Source: Pedobacter miscanthi (GTDB taxonomy: Bacteria > Bacteroidota > Bacteroidia > Sphingobacteriales > Sphingobacteriaceae). Taken from it: DNA of 64,000 nt. Positions 34,606 through 43,266 of this stretch are shown one piece after another. Positions within the stretch are counted from its first letter, which is position 1. Each line of letters opens with the position of its first letter. The position numbers and the translations under genes are program-made. The DNA lies in the NCBI RefSeq assembly GCF_003315595.1, contig NZ_QNQU01000014.1, positions 1-64,000 on the forward strand, given 5' to 3'. Under the pieces are notes generated by a model. The model saw only the letters and a list, made by a program, of their open reading frames with translations, had not been told where the DNA came from and did no database searches.

Positions 34606-34688
34606 GTTAGCAATTTTCAGTTCGCAACAGGCCGTTTTTAGTCCAATTTTAGAACTGGTAACTGTTAAATGGCAACTGCAAACTGAAA
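34606..34688. repeat. Inverted word element, CAGTT type
   Basis: TCAGTTAGCAATTTTCAGTT on the left is answered by AACTGGTAACTG and GGCAACTGCAAACTGAAA on the right. It lies between nuoA and nuoB, right after the nuoA stop, and would be a hairpin in a through transcript. The word family recurs at the start of the DUF4159 gene. Confidence 0.6.
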
Positions 34689-34757
34689 TGTGTATCACTT
34701 ACACTATCTTCAACCACTTTAGGTTATTTAGAAAGGTTCTAAATCTGGTAAAGCTAG

Positions 34758-34787
34758 TTTAATTGCCTTTAAAATATTGTAAATTTG
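34758..34787 (+). promoter_or_regulatory. Second nuo promoter, before nuoB
   Basis: TTTA (34758-34761), 18 nt, then TAAATTTG (34780-34787), a perfect -7 box. It could drive nuoB onward apart from nuoA. Confidence 0.5.
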
Positions 34788-34829
34788 TTGCTCATTCTGC
34801 AAAGGGATGAGCATTTTTTGTTTATAAAC

Positions 34830-35372
34830 ATGAGTGAAATTAATATAGTTGATGCGCCTCCAGGAACCGAAGGACCTGGCTATTTTGCCACTTCCTTAGA
34901 TAAGGTGATTGGTTTGGCCCGCTCAAATTCCTTATGGCCATTGCCTTTCGCAACTTCTTGTTGCGGAATCGAATTTATGGCTACCATGGGTTCGCACTAC
35001 GATTTAGGTCGTTTTGGAGCAGAACGTTTAAGCTTTTCTCCCCGCCAGGCCGATGTTTTAATGGTAATGGGAACCATCGCTAAAAAGATGGCTCCGGTAT
35101 TAAAACAGGTTTATATCCAGATGGCAGAGCCACGTTGGGTAATGGCTGTTGGTGCCTGCGCAAGCAGTGGTGGTATTTTCGATACCTATTCTGTGCTGCA
35201 GGGTATTGATGAGGTTATTCCTGTGGATGTTTACGTTCCGGGTTGCCCGCCAAGACCTGAAGCCATTTTGGATGGCTTTCAGCGTATTCAGGATTTAGTG
35301 AAAAACGAATCGGGCAGAAGACGGAACTCTGATTATTACAAAGAACTTTTAGGTCAATACGGCATTAAATAA
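34830..35372 (+). CDS. nuoB: NADH:quinone oxidoreductase subunit B
   Basis: Carries the last iron-sulfur cluster (N2) that passes electrons to quinone. The 180-residue protein has ATSCCGIEFMA with two adjacent Cys (near 46), GACASSGG near 109 and VPGCPPRPE near 139, the four ligands of the family. I chose the ATG at 34830, where MSEINIVDAP begins. It overlaps nuoC by one base (TAATG). Confidence 0.95.
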   Translation: MSEINIVDAPPGTEGPGYFATSLDKVIGLARSNSLWPLPFATSCCGIEFMATMGSHYDLGRFGAERLSFSPRQADVLMVMGTIAKKMAPVLKQVYIQMAEPRWVMAVGACASSGGIFDTYSVLQGIDEVIPVDVYVPGCPPRPEAILDGFQRIQDLVKNESGRRRNSDYYKELLGQYGIK

Positions 35373-35872
35373 TGGAAGAAACGACACTAAATAACGACAT
35401 CCATGTTAAGCTAACCGAAAGGTTTGGCGAAAAAGTTACTGCTGTTTCTGAGCCTTATGGTTTATTAACCTTTGTAACCTATAAAGATGTTATCATCAAT
35501 GTGCTTTCGCATCTTAAAGAAGAATTAAAATTTAATTTCCTTACCGATATCACTGCAGTTCATTACCCTGGTAAAGACCACGGCATTGCTGTTGTTTATC
35601 ATCTGCATAATATGGTAGAAAAAGTAAGGATCAGGATTAAAGTTTTTATTTCTGAACAAAATCCTACTATACCTACCGCTACAACAGTATGGAAAGGTGC
35701 CAATTGGATGGAGCGCGAAACTTATGATTTGTTTGGGGTTAAATTTGAGGGGCATCCTGATTTACGCCGTATTTTAAATATGGATGATTTAGGGGTTCAC
35801 CCGATGTTGAAGCAATATCCATTGGAAGATCCGAACAGAGTAGATAAAAAAGACGAATTTTTTGGAAGGTAA
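35372..35872 (+). CDS. nuoC: NADH:quinone oxidoreductase subunit C
   Basis: A peripheral-arm subunit (30 kDa family) of 166 residues, with the signature ERETYDLFGVKFEGHPDLRR (about 112-131). Separate from nuoD, unlike E. coli, where they are fused. Starts on the last base of the nuoB stop codon. Confidence 0.95.
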   Translation: MEETTLNNDIHVKLTERFGEKVTAVSEPYGLLTFVTYKDVIINVLSHLKEELKFNFLTDITAVHYPGKDHGIAVVYHLHNMVEKVRIRIKVFISEQNPTIPTATTVWKGANWMERETYDLFGVKFEGHPDLRRILNMDDLGVHPMLKQYPLEDPNRVDKKDEFFGR

Positions 35873-35875
35873 ACT

Positions 35876-37090
35876 ATGAATCATAACCATCCGGTATTTA
35901 CAGATAACGACCCGCAAAGTGAGCTGGTAACCTTAAACTTAGGCCCAACACACCCTGCAACCCACGGCGTTTTTCAAAATGTTCTGCAATTAGATGGCGA
36001 ACGTATTGTAAGCGGCGTTTCTACGATTGGGTACATTCACCGCGCTTTCGAAAAGATTGCTGAACATCGCCCTTTTTATCAGATTACACCACTTACCGAC
36101 CGTTTAAACTATTGTTCTTCGCCTATTAACAATATGGGCTGGCACATGACGGTTGAAAAGTTGTTGAATATTCAAATGCCAAAACGTGTAGATTATTTGC
36201 GCGTTATTGTAATGGAGCTTTCACGTATTGCCGATCACATTATCTGTAACACGATTATTGGTCAGGATACAGGAGCTACAACAACTTTCCTTTATTTATT
36301 CCAGTTCCGCGAGCACATTTACGAAATCTTTGAAGAGGTTTGCGGTGCACGTTTAACAACAAATATTGGTCGTATTGGTGGTTTTGAGAGAGATTTCAAC
36401 GATATCGCTTTTGCGAAAATCAATAAGTTTTTAAAAGAGTTTCCTGTTGCGTTAAAAGAATTTGAAAACCTGTTAACCCGTAACCGTATTTTTATCGACA
36501 GAACGGCCGGAGTTGCAGAAGTAACAAAAGAAACTGCTTTAGAATACAGCTGGACAGGTCCGCTTTTACGTGCTACCGGCGTCGATTATGATGTTCGTGT
36601 TAGCGATCCGTATTCTTCTTACCAGGATTTCGATTTTGAAGTACCTGTTGGAACGAGCGGTGATATTTACGACAGGTATTTGGTTCGTAACGAAGAAATG
36701 TGGCAAAGTTTGCGCATTATTGAGCAGGCCGTTGAAAAATTAAAATCAGAACCAAAAGGTATTTTCCATGCCGATGTTCCTGAATTTTATCTTCCTCCAA
36801 AACAGGAAGTTTATAACAATATGGAAGCATTGATCTATCACTTCAAAATTGTGATGGGTGAGATTGATGCGCCAAAAGCAGAAGTATATCATGCTGTAGA
36901 AGGTGGAAATGGTGAATTGGGATTCTATCTGATTAATGATGGAGGCCGTACACCATACCGTTTACACTTCCGCAGACCAAGTTTTATAAACTACCAGATG
37001 TTTGCACCAATGAGCGAAGGCATGTTATTGTCTGATGCCATTATCAACATGAGTAGTATGAATATTATTGCAGGAGAATTAGATGCTTAA
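35876..37090 (+). CDS. nuoD: NADH:quinone oxidoreductase subunit D
   Basis: The 49 kDa subunit that helps form the quinone site. The 404-residue protein has NLGPTHPATHGVF near 22, with the His pair of the quinone site, and IGYIHRAFEKIAEH near 53. It starts 3 nt after nuoC and overlaps nuoE by 8 nt. Confidence 0.96.
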   Translation: MNHNHPVFTDNDPQSELVTLNLGPTHPATHGVFQNVLQLDGERIVSGVSTIGYIHRAFEKIAEHRPFYQITPLTDRLNYCSSPINNMGWHMTVEKLLNIQMPKRVDYLRVIVMELSRIADHIICNTIIGQDTGATTTFLYLFQFREHIYEIFEEVCGARLTTNIGRIGGFERDFNDIAFAKINKFLKEFPVALKEFENLLTRNRIFIDRTAGVAEVTKETALEYSWTGPLLRATGVDYDVRVSDPYSSYQDFDFEVPVGTSGDIYDRYLVRNEEMWQSLRIIEQAVEKLKSEPKGIFHADVPEFYLPPKQEVYNNMEALIYHFKIVMGEIDAPKAEVYHAVEGGNGELGFYLINDGGRTPYRLHFRRPSFINYQMFAPMSEGMLLSDAIINMSSMNIIAGELDA

Positions 37091-37598
37091 AGTAGAAGAA
37101 CAAACACCTGTAGAGTTTTCATCAGAGTTGCTGGCCAAATTTGATGATGTTAAAAGCCGTTACCCGGAAGGTAAACAAAAATCGGCATTGTTGCCACTAT
37201 TACATTTAGTGCAGGCAGAGTTTCTTTGGGTTCCAACTTCGGCTATGGATAAAGTTGCCGAATATCTGAATATTCAGCCCATTGAAGTTTACGAGGTAGC
37301 AACCTTTTATACCATGTACTTTTTAAAACCTCAGGGTAAATATGCTTTAGAGGTTTGTCGTACTGGTCCATGCTGTTTGGTCGGTGCCGAAAAGATCTTA
37401 AGCCACCTGGAAAACAAGTTAGGGGTTAAGGAAGGTGAAGTTACGGCTGATGGTTTATTCAGTTTTAGAGGGGTGGAGTGTTTGGCAGCCTGTGGTTACG
37501 GCCCGGTTTTGCAGATCAGCCCTGAATATACTTTCTACGAAAACCTTACTGAGGCAAGTGTAGATAAATTGATTGAAGATTTGAAAAATAAGTCCTAA
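37083..37598 (+). CDS. nuoE: NADH:quinone oxidoreductase subunit E
   Basis: A thioredoxin-like [2Fe-2S] subunit of the NADH module. The 171-residue protein has VCRTGPCCLVG near 96 and ECLAACGYGP near 135, giving the four Cys ligands (the extra Cys after the second ligand is unusual). Overlaps nuoD by 8 nt; an inverted word element separates it from nuoF. Confidence 0.94.
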   Translation: MLKVEEQTPVEFSSELLAKFDDVKSRYPEGKQKSALLPLLHLVQAEFLWVPTSAMDKVAEYLNIQPIEVYEVATFYTMYFLKPQGKYALEVCRTGPCCLVGAEKILSHLENKLGVKEGEVTADGLFSFRGVECLAACGYGPVLQISPEYTFYENLTEASVDKLIEDLKNKS

Positions 37599-37668
37599 GT
37601 CCGAAGTTTTAAGTTGTGAATCGTTTTGATTCAGGACTAAGGACTATTGACTACAGACTATAGACTAA
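37594..37668. repeat. Inverted word element, GGACTA/TAGTCC type
   Basis: AAGTCCGAAGTTTTAAGTTG is followed by repeated GGACTA, TTGACTA, CAGACTA and TAGACTA words (37633-37667). It fills the nuoE-nuoF gap and stops five bases before the nuoF ATG. Confidence 0.5.
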
Positions 37669-37673
37669 TTAAA

Positions 37674-39041
37674 ATGTCTCGAAAACTGTTACTTGAGCAT
37701 ATAAACGTACCGGGCATCAACACGCTTGAAGTCTATCGCCAAAAAGGCGGGTACCGTGCTGTGGAAAAAGCCCTGAAAACCTTAACACCTGAAGAGATTG
37801 TTGAAGAGGTAAAAAAATCAGGCTTACGCGGTCGCGGAGGTGCGGGTTTCCCAACCGGGATGAAATGGAGTTTTTTGGCCAAACCAGAAGGTGTTGCACG
37901 TTATTTGGTGTGTAATGCTGATGAATCTGAGCCGGGAACTTTTAAAGACCGTTATTTAATGACATACATTCCCCACGCTTTAATCGAGGGAATGATTGTA
38001 TCGAGTTTCGCATTAGGTGCCAAGGTTTCTTACATCTATGTACGCGGCGAGATGATGCCTCAGATCCGTATTTTGGAAAAAGCAATTGCTGAAGCTAAAG
38101 CTGCCGGATGGTTGGGTAAAAACATTTTGGGTACCGGTTACGATCTTGAATTATATGTTCAGCCGGGTGGTGGTGCTTATATCTGCGGTGAAGAAACTGC
38201 GTTGTTAGAATCACTTGAAGGTAAAAGAGGTAATCCACGTATTAAACCGCCATTTCCGGCAATTGCAGGTTTATATGGCTGCCCAACGGTAGTAAATAAC
38301 GTAGAATCGATCGCTGCAGTTGTGCCGATTATCAACGATGGGGGCGATGAATATGCAAAAATCGGTATCGGTAGAAGTACAGGTACAAAATTAATATCTG
38401 CATCTGGTAATTTGGTAAAACCGGGTGTTTACGAAATCGAATTAGGTTTACCAGTTGAAGAATTTATCTACTCTGATGAATATTGCGGTGGTATCGCCAA
38501 CGGCAAACGCTTAAAAGCAACAGTTGCAGGTGGATCATCAGTTCCTGTGTTACCTGCTAACTTAACTTTAAAATTAGCAAACGGCGAACCCCGTTTGATG
38601 AGTTACGAATCATTATCAGAAGGTGGTTTTGCAACCGGAACGATGTTGGGCTCGGGAGGTTTTATTGCTTTCGACGAGGATCAGTGTATCGTTCGCAATA
38701 CCTGGAACTTCTCTCGATTCTATCACCACGAAAGCTGTGGACAGTGTTCGCCATGCCGTGAAGGTACAGGATGGATGGAAAAAGTGTTACACAAAATCGA
38801 ACATGGTCATGGAACGATGGAAGATGTAGATTTATTGTGGGATATCCAACGTAAAATTGAAGGAAATACCATTTGTCCGTTAGGTGATGCAGCGGCTTGG
38901 CCGGTTGCCAGTGCTATCCGTCACTTCAGGGATGAATTTGAATGGCATATTAAAGAACCGGTTAAAAGCCAGAGCCAAAATTATGGCATCGCAAATTATG
39001 CAACACCGATTGAAAAAGCTCCGGTAACGGAAGAAAAATAA
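37674..39041 (+). CDS. nuoF: NADH:quinone oxidoreductase subunit F
   Basis: Binds NADH and FMN and holds a [4Fe-4S] cluster. The 455-residue protein has GRGGAGFPTGMKWSF near 54 (NADH site), GAYICGEETALLESLEG near 168 (FMN site) and ESCGQCSPCREGTGW near 351, the cluster ligands with a fourth Cys in NTICPLGD. I chose the ATG at 37674 (MSRKLLLEHIN); the longer frame runs into repeat sequence. Confidence 0.95.
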   Translation: MSRKLLLEHINVPGINTLEVYRQKGGYRAVEKALKTLTPEEIVEEVKKSGLRGRGGAGFPTGMKWSFLAKPEGVARYLVCNADESEPGTFKDRYLMTYIPHALIEGMIVSSFALGAKVSYIYVRGEMMPQIRILEKAIAEAKAAGWLGKNILGTGYDLELYVQPGGGAYICGEETALLESLEGKRGNPRIKPPFPAIAGLYGCPTVVNNVESIAAVVPIINDGGDEYAKIGIGRSTGTKLISASGNLVKPGVYEIELGLPVEEFIYSDEYCGGIANGKRLKATVAGGSSVPVLPANLTLKLANGEPRLMSYESLSEGGFATGTMLGSGGFIAFDEDQCIVRNTWNFSRFYHHESCGQCSPCREGTGWMEKVLHKIEHGHGTMEDVDLLWDIQRKIEGNTICPLGDAAAWPVASAIRHFRDEFEWHIKEPVKSQSQNYGIANYATPIEKAPVTEEK

Positions 39042-39050
39042 ACGCGCCTC

Positions 39051-39093
39051 GGTTTGTGTTGCCACGAAACGAAAGCAAGAAATAGAAATAAAA
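39051..39093 (+). repeat. Left imperfect direct repeat of the ORF6N cassette
   Basis: Begins GGTTTGTGTTGCCACGAAAC and ends AGAAATAGAAATAAAA. It aligns with 39705-39746 over about 42 positions with mismatches and one gap; the last 16 bases match at 14. Confidence 0.5.
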
Positions 39094-39095
39094 TC

Positions 39096-39118
39096 TAAGG
39101 TCACATTTTGTGACCTTA
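39096..39118. other. Perfect palindrome before the ORF6N gene
   Basis: TAAGGTCAC and GTGACCTTA are perfect reverse complements around ATTTT. No T run follows. It may be an RNA hairpin in the nuo transcript or a binding site for the DNA-binding product of the next gene; the half-site TGTGACCTTAAG nearly recurs inside that gene (39374-39385). Confidence 0.55.
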
Positions 39119-39150
39119 AGAAAGTTTAACTTAACACTAAGAATATGTAA

Positions 39151-39690
39151 ATGAAAGAAGAATTAACATCCGTAATTGTCCCAAACGAAGTAATTATTAA
39201 TAAAATATATCTTTTCCGGGGAGTTAAGGTGATGTTGGATTCGGATTTGGCAGAACTCTTTGGCGTTGATACTAAACGATTAAAAGAACAGGTTAGAAGA
39301 AACATAGAACGCTTCCCGGAGCGCTTTATGTTCGAATTAACTAAAGAAGAAAACGAAATCTTAAGGACGCAATTTGCGACCTTAAGACACGGACAACACT
39401 CAAAGTACCTACCGTTTGCATTTAGTGAACATGGTATTTTGCAACTATCAAATGTTTTAAAAAGTAAACAAGCGGTAGAAGTAAGTATTAAAATTATTGA
39501 TGTATTTGTGCAGCTTAGAACAATGGTTTTAAGTAATACGGAGATCAGGTTAGAAGTAGAAAAGATAAAAAAGAAAGTAGATAATCAGGATAAGAATATT
39601 GAAGTAATCTTCAGGTATTTTGACGAACTACTTGAACAACAACAAAGGCCAAGAAAAGAAATTGGTTATAAAATCCCGAAAGGGAATTAA
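39151..39690 (+). CDS. ORF6N-domain DNA-binding protein inserted in the nuo operon
   Basis: A 179-residue protein with the ORF6N domain (about 10-95): KIYLFRGVKVMLDSDLAELF, then VDTKRLKEQVRRNIERFPERF, then FAFSEHGILQLSNVLKS. The end is a coiled coil (about 130-165, LEVEKIKKKVDNQDKNIEV). ORF6N is a phage antirepressor-type domain related to KilA-N and Bro-N. Nothing links it to respiration. It sits between nuoF and nuoG on the same strand, flanked by imperfect direct repeats, and so looks like a mobile cassette that kept the operon readable. No integrase is present. Confidence 0.88.
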   Translation: MKEELTSVIVPNEVIINKIYLFRGVKVMLDSDLAELFGVDTKRLKEQVRRNIERFPERFMFELTKEENEILRTQFATLRHGQHSKYLPFAFSEHGILQLSNVLKSKQAVEVSIKIIDVFVQLRTMVLSNTEIRLEVEKIKKKVDNQDKNIEVIFRYFDELLEQQQRPRKEIGYKIPKGN

Positions 39691-39704
39691 TATAAAATAG
39701 AATT

Positions 39705-39746
39705 GGTTCGTGAAGACACAAACCAAAGCGAGATAAAGAAATAAAA
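39705..39746 (+). repeat. Right imperfect direct repeat of the ORF6N cassette
   Basis: Begins GGTTCGTGAAGACACAAACC and ends AGATAAAGAAATAAAA, and aligns with 39051-39093. It lies between the ORF6N stop and the nuoG ATG. Confidence 0.5.
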
Positions 39747-39760
39747 GAATATCATTAACC

Positions 39761-40771
39761 ATGAGTGAAAAAGTTAAGGTTACGATAGATGGGATAACTG
39801 TAGAGGTTGACAACGGAACAACCATTCTGAATGCTGCAAGGCAGATCGGAGGTGATATTGTTCCGCCAGCAATGTGCTATTATTCTAAATTACAGGGCAG
39901 TGGCGGTAAATGCCGTACCTGCATTGTAAAAGTGACTAAAGGTTCGGAGAAAGATCCACGCCCAATGCCAAAATTGGTGGCTTCTTGCCGTACCACGGTA
40001 ATGGATGGGATGGAAGTGCTTAACATTACTTCTCCGGAAGTTTTAGTAGCACGTGCAGGTGTTGTAGAGATTTTATTGATCAACCACCCTTTAGATTGCC
40101 CGGTTTGCGATCAGGCTGGAGAATGTGATCTTCAGAATTTAGGTTATGAGCATGGTTTGCAAAAAACACGTTATGAGTTTGAGCGCCGTACTTTCGAACG
40201 TATCGATATTGGCGATAAAATCCAGTTGCACATGAACCGCTGCATTTTGTGCTATCGTTGTGTATTTACAGCTGATCAGATTACCAATAAACGCGTTCAT
40301 GGTATCCTAAACCGTGGAGATCATTCTGAAATTTCTACATATATCCAACATGCTGTTGATAACGATTTCTCTGGAAATGTTATCGATGTTTGCCCTGTTG
40401 GTGCTTTAACCGATAAAACTTTCCGTTTTAAAAACCGTGTTTGGTTTACCAAACCAGTTGATGCACACCGCGATTGCGATCACGAAAAATGCAATGGTAA
40501 GGTAACGCTTTGGTATAAAGGAGCTGATGTATTGCGTGTAACTGCACGTAAAGATCAGTTTGGCGAGGTTGAAGAATTTATCTGCAATACCTGCCGTTTT
40601 GATAAAAAAGCTACAGCCGATTGGGTAATCGAACACCCAACACATATTGATGATACTTCGGTAATTGCATCAAACCACTACGAAACATTAATCCCTTTGC
40701 ACGTAATCCAGCCGAATGCTGCTTTACAGGCTGCAAATGAAGTTGAATTCCATAAAACAGTTAAATACTAA
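39761..40771 (+). CDS. nuoG: NADH:quinone oxidoreductase subunit G, short form
   Basis: Holds clusters N1a/N4/N5 type of the NADH arm. The 336-residue protein starts with a ferredoxin domain (MCYYSKLQGSGGKCRTC near 38), has CPVCDQAGECDLQ near 112 with the following NLGYEHG, and CILCYRCVFTADQ near 163. The molybdopterin-like domain of E. coli NuoG (908 residues) is missing, as in other Bacteroidota, leaving a short Cys-containing tail (CDHEKC, CNTC) near 236-280. Overlaps nuoH by one base. Confidence 0.93.
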   Translation: MSEKVKVTIDGITVEVDNGTTILNAARQIGGDIVPPAMCYYSKLQGSGGKCRTCIVKVTKGSEKDPRPMPKLVASCRTTVMDGMEVLNITSPEVLVARAGVVEILLINHPLDCPVCDQAGECDLQNLGYEHGLQKTRYEFERRTFERIDIGDKIQLHMNRCILCYRCVFTADQITNKRVHGILNRGDHSEISTYIQHAVDNDFSGNVIDVCPVGALTDKTFRFKNRVWFTKPVDAHRDCDHEKCNGKVTLWYKGADVLRVTARKDQFGEVEEFICNTCRFDKKATADWVIEHPTHIDDTSVIASNHYETLIPLHVIQPNAALQAANEVEFHKTVKY

Positions 40772-41808
40772 TGGATAGCGCTTTTGTTATAGAAAAATTT
40801 ATCCTGGTAGCTGTAATTTTCGGCATCAGTTTAGTTATTGCCATGTATTCTACTTATGCTGAACGTAAGGTTGCAGCATATTTACAGGATCGTTTAGGTC
40901 CGGATAGAGCTGGTCCCTTTGGTATTTTACAGCCACTGGCCGATGGTGTTAAAATGTTTATGAAAGAGGAAATTATTCCTACAACATCAAACAGGTTTTT
41001 ATTTGTTGCCGGACCGGGTTTAGCATTACTCTGTGCCTGTATCGGTACTGCAGTTATTCCATGGGGCAGCCCGATTGAAATTGGTGGTAAAACCATTCCT
41101 TTACAAGTTTCTGATATCAATGTAGGTGTTTTATACATTTTTGGTGTGGTTTCGTTAGGTGTTTATGGTGTAATGATTGGTGGATGGGCCTCAAACAACA
41201 AATACTCTTTGTTAAGTGCTATTCGTGCCGCTTCGCAGAACATCAGTTATGAAATTGCAATGGGATTATCGATCATCGCATTGCTTTTAATGACCAATAC
41301 ATTAAGTTTAAAAGAAATTGTTGATCAGCAACATGGATGGAGATGGAACGTTTTATATCAACCACTTGGATTTTTAATCTTTATGGTTTGTTCTTTCGCA
41401 GAAACCAACCGTGCCCCATTCGATTTACCTGAATGTGAAACCGAATTAATCGGTGGTTATCATACGGAATATTCGTCAATGAAATTGGGTTTTTACCTGT
41501 TTGCGGAATATATCAACATGTTTGTATCATCGGCAGTAATGGCAGCCTTATATTGGGGCGGATATAACTATCCTGGTATGGATTATGTTGCTGCACATTT
41601 GGGTCCAACCTGGGCACCGCTTATCGGAACTGGAGTGTTCTTTTTGAAAATTGTATTGTTTATCTTTTTCTTTATGTGGGTACGTTGGACAATCCCGCGT
41701 TTCCGTTATGATCAGTTGATGAACTTGGGATGGAAAGGTTTAATACCTTTGGCTATTGCCAATATTATAATAACAGGTGTTGTGATTGCGATTATTGAGA
41801 AGTTTTAA
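40771..41808 (+). CDS. nuoH: NADH:quinone oxidoreductase subunit H
   Basis: Membrane subunit that forms much of the quinone channel. The 345-residue protein has about eight membrane segments and the signatures AERKVAAYLQDRLGPDRAGP (about 30-49) and AETNRAPFDLPECETELIGG near 210. Starts on the last base of the nuoG stop. Confidence 0.96.
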   Translation: MDSAFVIEKFILVAVIFGISLVIAMYSTYAERKVAAYLQDRLGPDRAGPFGILQPLADGVKMFMKEEIIPTTSNRFLFVAGPGLALLCACIGTAVIPWGSPIEIGGKTIPLQVSDINVGVLYIFGVVSLGVYGVMIGGWASNNKYSLLSAIRAASQNISYEIAMGLSIIALLLMTNTLSLKEIVDQQHGWRWNVLYQPLGFLIFMVCSFAETNRAPFDLPECETELIGGYHTEYSSMKLGFYLFAEYINMFVSSAVMAALYWGGYNYPGMDYVAAHLGPTWAPLIGTGVFFLKIVLFIFFFMWVRWTIPRFRYDQLMNLGWKGLIPLAIANIIITGVVIAIIEKF

Positions 41809-41810
41809 TT

Positions 41811-42314
41811 ATGGAATCATTAAGTAATAAGAAAAAAGTACTGGAACAAAAGCCGTTGAGCTTTATGGAACGGATGTACCTGCCGGCAATTGCCAAAGGT
41901 ATGGGCATTACCATCAGTCACTTATTTAAAAAAGAGGCTACCGTAAGATATCCTGAAGTAGAACGCGAATTCTCGACCAACTTTAGAGGGATGCACTCGC
42001 TTAAACGCGACGAAAATGGTAAAGAGCGTTGTACTGCATGCGGTTTATGTGCCTTGTCTTGTCCTGCAGAGGCCATTACTATGATTGCTGCTGAACGCAA
42101 ACCTGAAGAAAAACACTTGTACCGCGAAGAAAAATACGCAGCAACATACGAAATCAATATGTTGCGTTGCATTTTCTGTGGATTATGTGAAGAAGCCTGC
42201 CCTAAAGAGGCAATTTACCTGGATGGACCAATTGTACCTGCCGATTATTTACGTAAAGATTTTATTTACGGTAAAGACAAGTTGGTAGAGGCGCCATTGG
42301 AAATAAAAAAATAG
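41811..42314 (+). CDS. nuoI: NADH:quinone oxidoreductase subunit I
   Basis: Carries two [4Fe-4S] clusters (N6a, N6b). The 167-residue protein has CTACGLCALSCPAEAI near 71 and CIFCGLCEEACPKEAI near 119, both with the CxxCxxCxxxCP pattern. Starts 2 nt after nuoH. Confidence 0.96.
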   Translation: MESLSNKKKVLEQKPLSFMERMYLPAIAKGMGITISHLFKKEATVRYPEVEREFSTNFRGMHSLKRDENGKERCTACGLCALSCPAEAITMIAAERKPEEKHLYREEKYAATYEINMLRCIFCGLCEEACPKEAIYLDGPIVPADYLRKDFIYGKDKLVEAPLEIKK

Positions 42315-42325
42315 TAAATAGAATT

Positions 42326-42394
42326 GTCATGCTGTCCCGAAGTTTCGGGATCAGCATCTCTTAAGCAAGACCCTGAAATAAATTCAGGGTGACG
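42326..42394. repeat. GTCAT...GTGAC palindrome between nuoI and nuoJ
   Basis: GTCATGCTGTCCCGAAG with TTCGGGATCAGCATCTC forms one hairpin; ACCCTGAAATAAATTCAGGGT forms a second. Ends GTCAT / GTGAC match the wider family. It lies in the only large gap in the second half of the nuo operon, 106 nt, and contains no T run, so read-through is expected. Confidence 0.65.
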
Positions 42395-42420
42395 AAACAA
42401 ATAAAACAAATAACAAATTA

Positions 42421-42924
42421 ATGAGTACACAAGTATTCTATTTCGTAGCCACATTAAGTATCATCTTTTCGCTGATGGTGATTTTTGCAAAAAATCCGAT
42501 CCATAGCGTATTATACTTAATCCTTACCTTTTTCACCTTCACAGTTCACTATGTGCTGTTAAATGCACAATTTTTGGCAGTGGTAAACTTTATTGTTTAC
42601 ATGGGGGCAATTATGGTACTCTTTCTTTTTGTACTGATGTTACTTAACCTGAACAAAGATACCGAGCCAAGTAAGTCGCCGCTGATCAAAATTGTAGGGG
42701 TAATTGCAGGCTGCTGTTTAGTGGTAACTTTAATTGGTTCATTAAAATCGGCAAGTATTAACAGTCCGTTGGTTTTGAAAAACCAGGGATTAGGATTGGT
42801 AGAAAATTTAGGGAAAGAGCTGTTTGGCCCATTCTTATTACCGTTCGAATTATCATCTCTGTTACTGTTGGCAGCAATGGTTGGAGCCGTTTTATTATCT
42901 AAAAGAGATGAGGTAGAAGCATAA
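42421..42924 (+). CDS. nuoJ: NADH:quinone oxidoreductase subunit J
   Basis: Membrane subunit near the arm joint. The 167-residue protein has five membrane segments and the conserved KNPIHSVLYLILTFF (about 23-37) and YMGAIMVLFLFVLMLLN near 60. Overlaps nuoK by one base. Confidence 0.93.
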   Translation: MSTQVFYFVATLSIIFSLMVIFAKNPIHSVLYLILTFFTFTVHYVLLNAQFLAVVNFIVYMGAIMVLFLFVLMLLNLNKDTEPSKSPLIKIVGVIAGCCLVVTLIGSLKSASINSPLVLKNQGLGLVENLGKELFGPFLLPFELSSLLLLAAMVGAVLLSKRDEVEA

Positions 42925-43253
42925 TGGAAAATTTAACATCACAACTTCAGGGCGTTCCGCTAAACCACTACATCTATTTAAGTGCCATCATTTTTTCTAT
43001 TGGCGTAATTGGTGTACTTACCCGCAGAAATGCCATCGTAATTTTCATGTCGGTTGAGCTGATGCTTAATGCCGTTAATTTACTTTTAACCGCTTTTTCG
43101 GTTCATAGCAACGATCCATCCGGACAGGTTTTCGTATTCTTCATTATGGCTCTGGCAGCTGCAGAGGTTGCAGTAGGATTAGCCATCATCGTAATGGTTT
43201 ACCGCAATACGAAATCGATAGATATTAATGTTTTAAATCGCCTTAAGTGGTAA
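42924..43253 (+). CDS. nuoK: NADH:quinone oxidoreductase subunit K
   Basis: Small MrpC-like antiporter subunit of 109 residues with three membrane segments. The motif VLTRRNAIVIFMSVELMLNA (about 30-49) has the membrane Glu of the proton path, and ALAAAEVAVGLAI near 73 has the second. Overlaps nuoJ by one base. Confidence 0.95.
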   Translation: MENLTSQLQGVPLNHYIYLSAIIFSIGVIGVLTRRNAIVIFMSVELMLNAVNLLLTAFSVHSNDPSGQVFVFFIMALAAAEVAVGLAIIVMVYRNTKSIDINVLNRLKW

Positions 43254-43266
43254 ATATATAATAAGA

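Noticed and set aside
39151..39690. Prophage or integrated element around the ORF6N gene
   Set aside because: Only one phage-type gene is present; neighbours on both sides are nuo genes and no integrase or att-like long repeat was seen.
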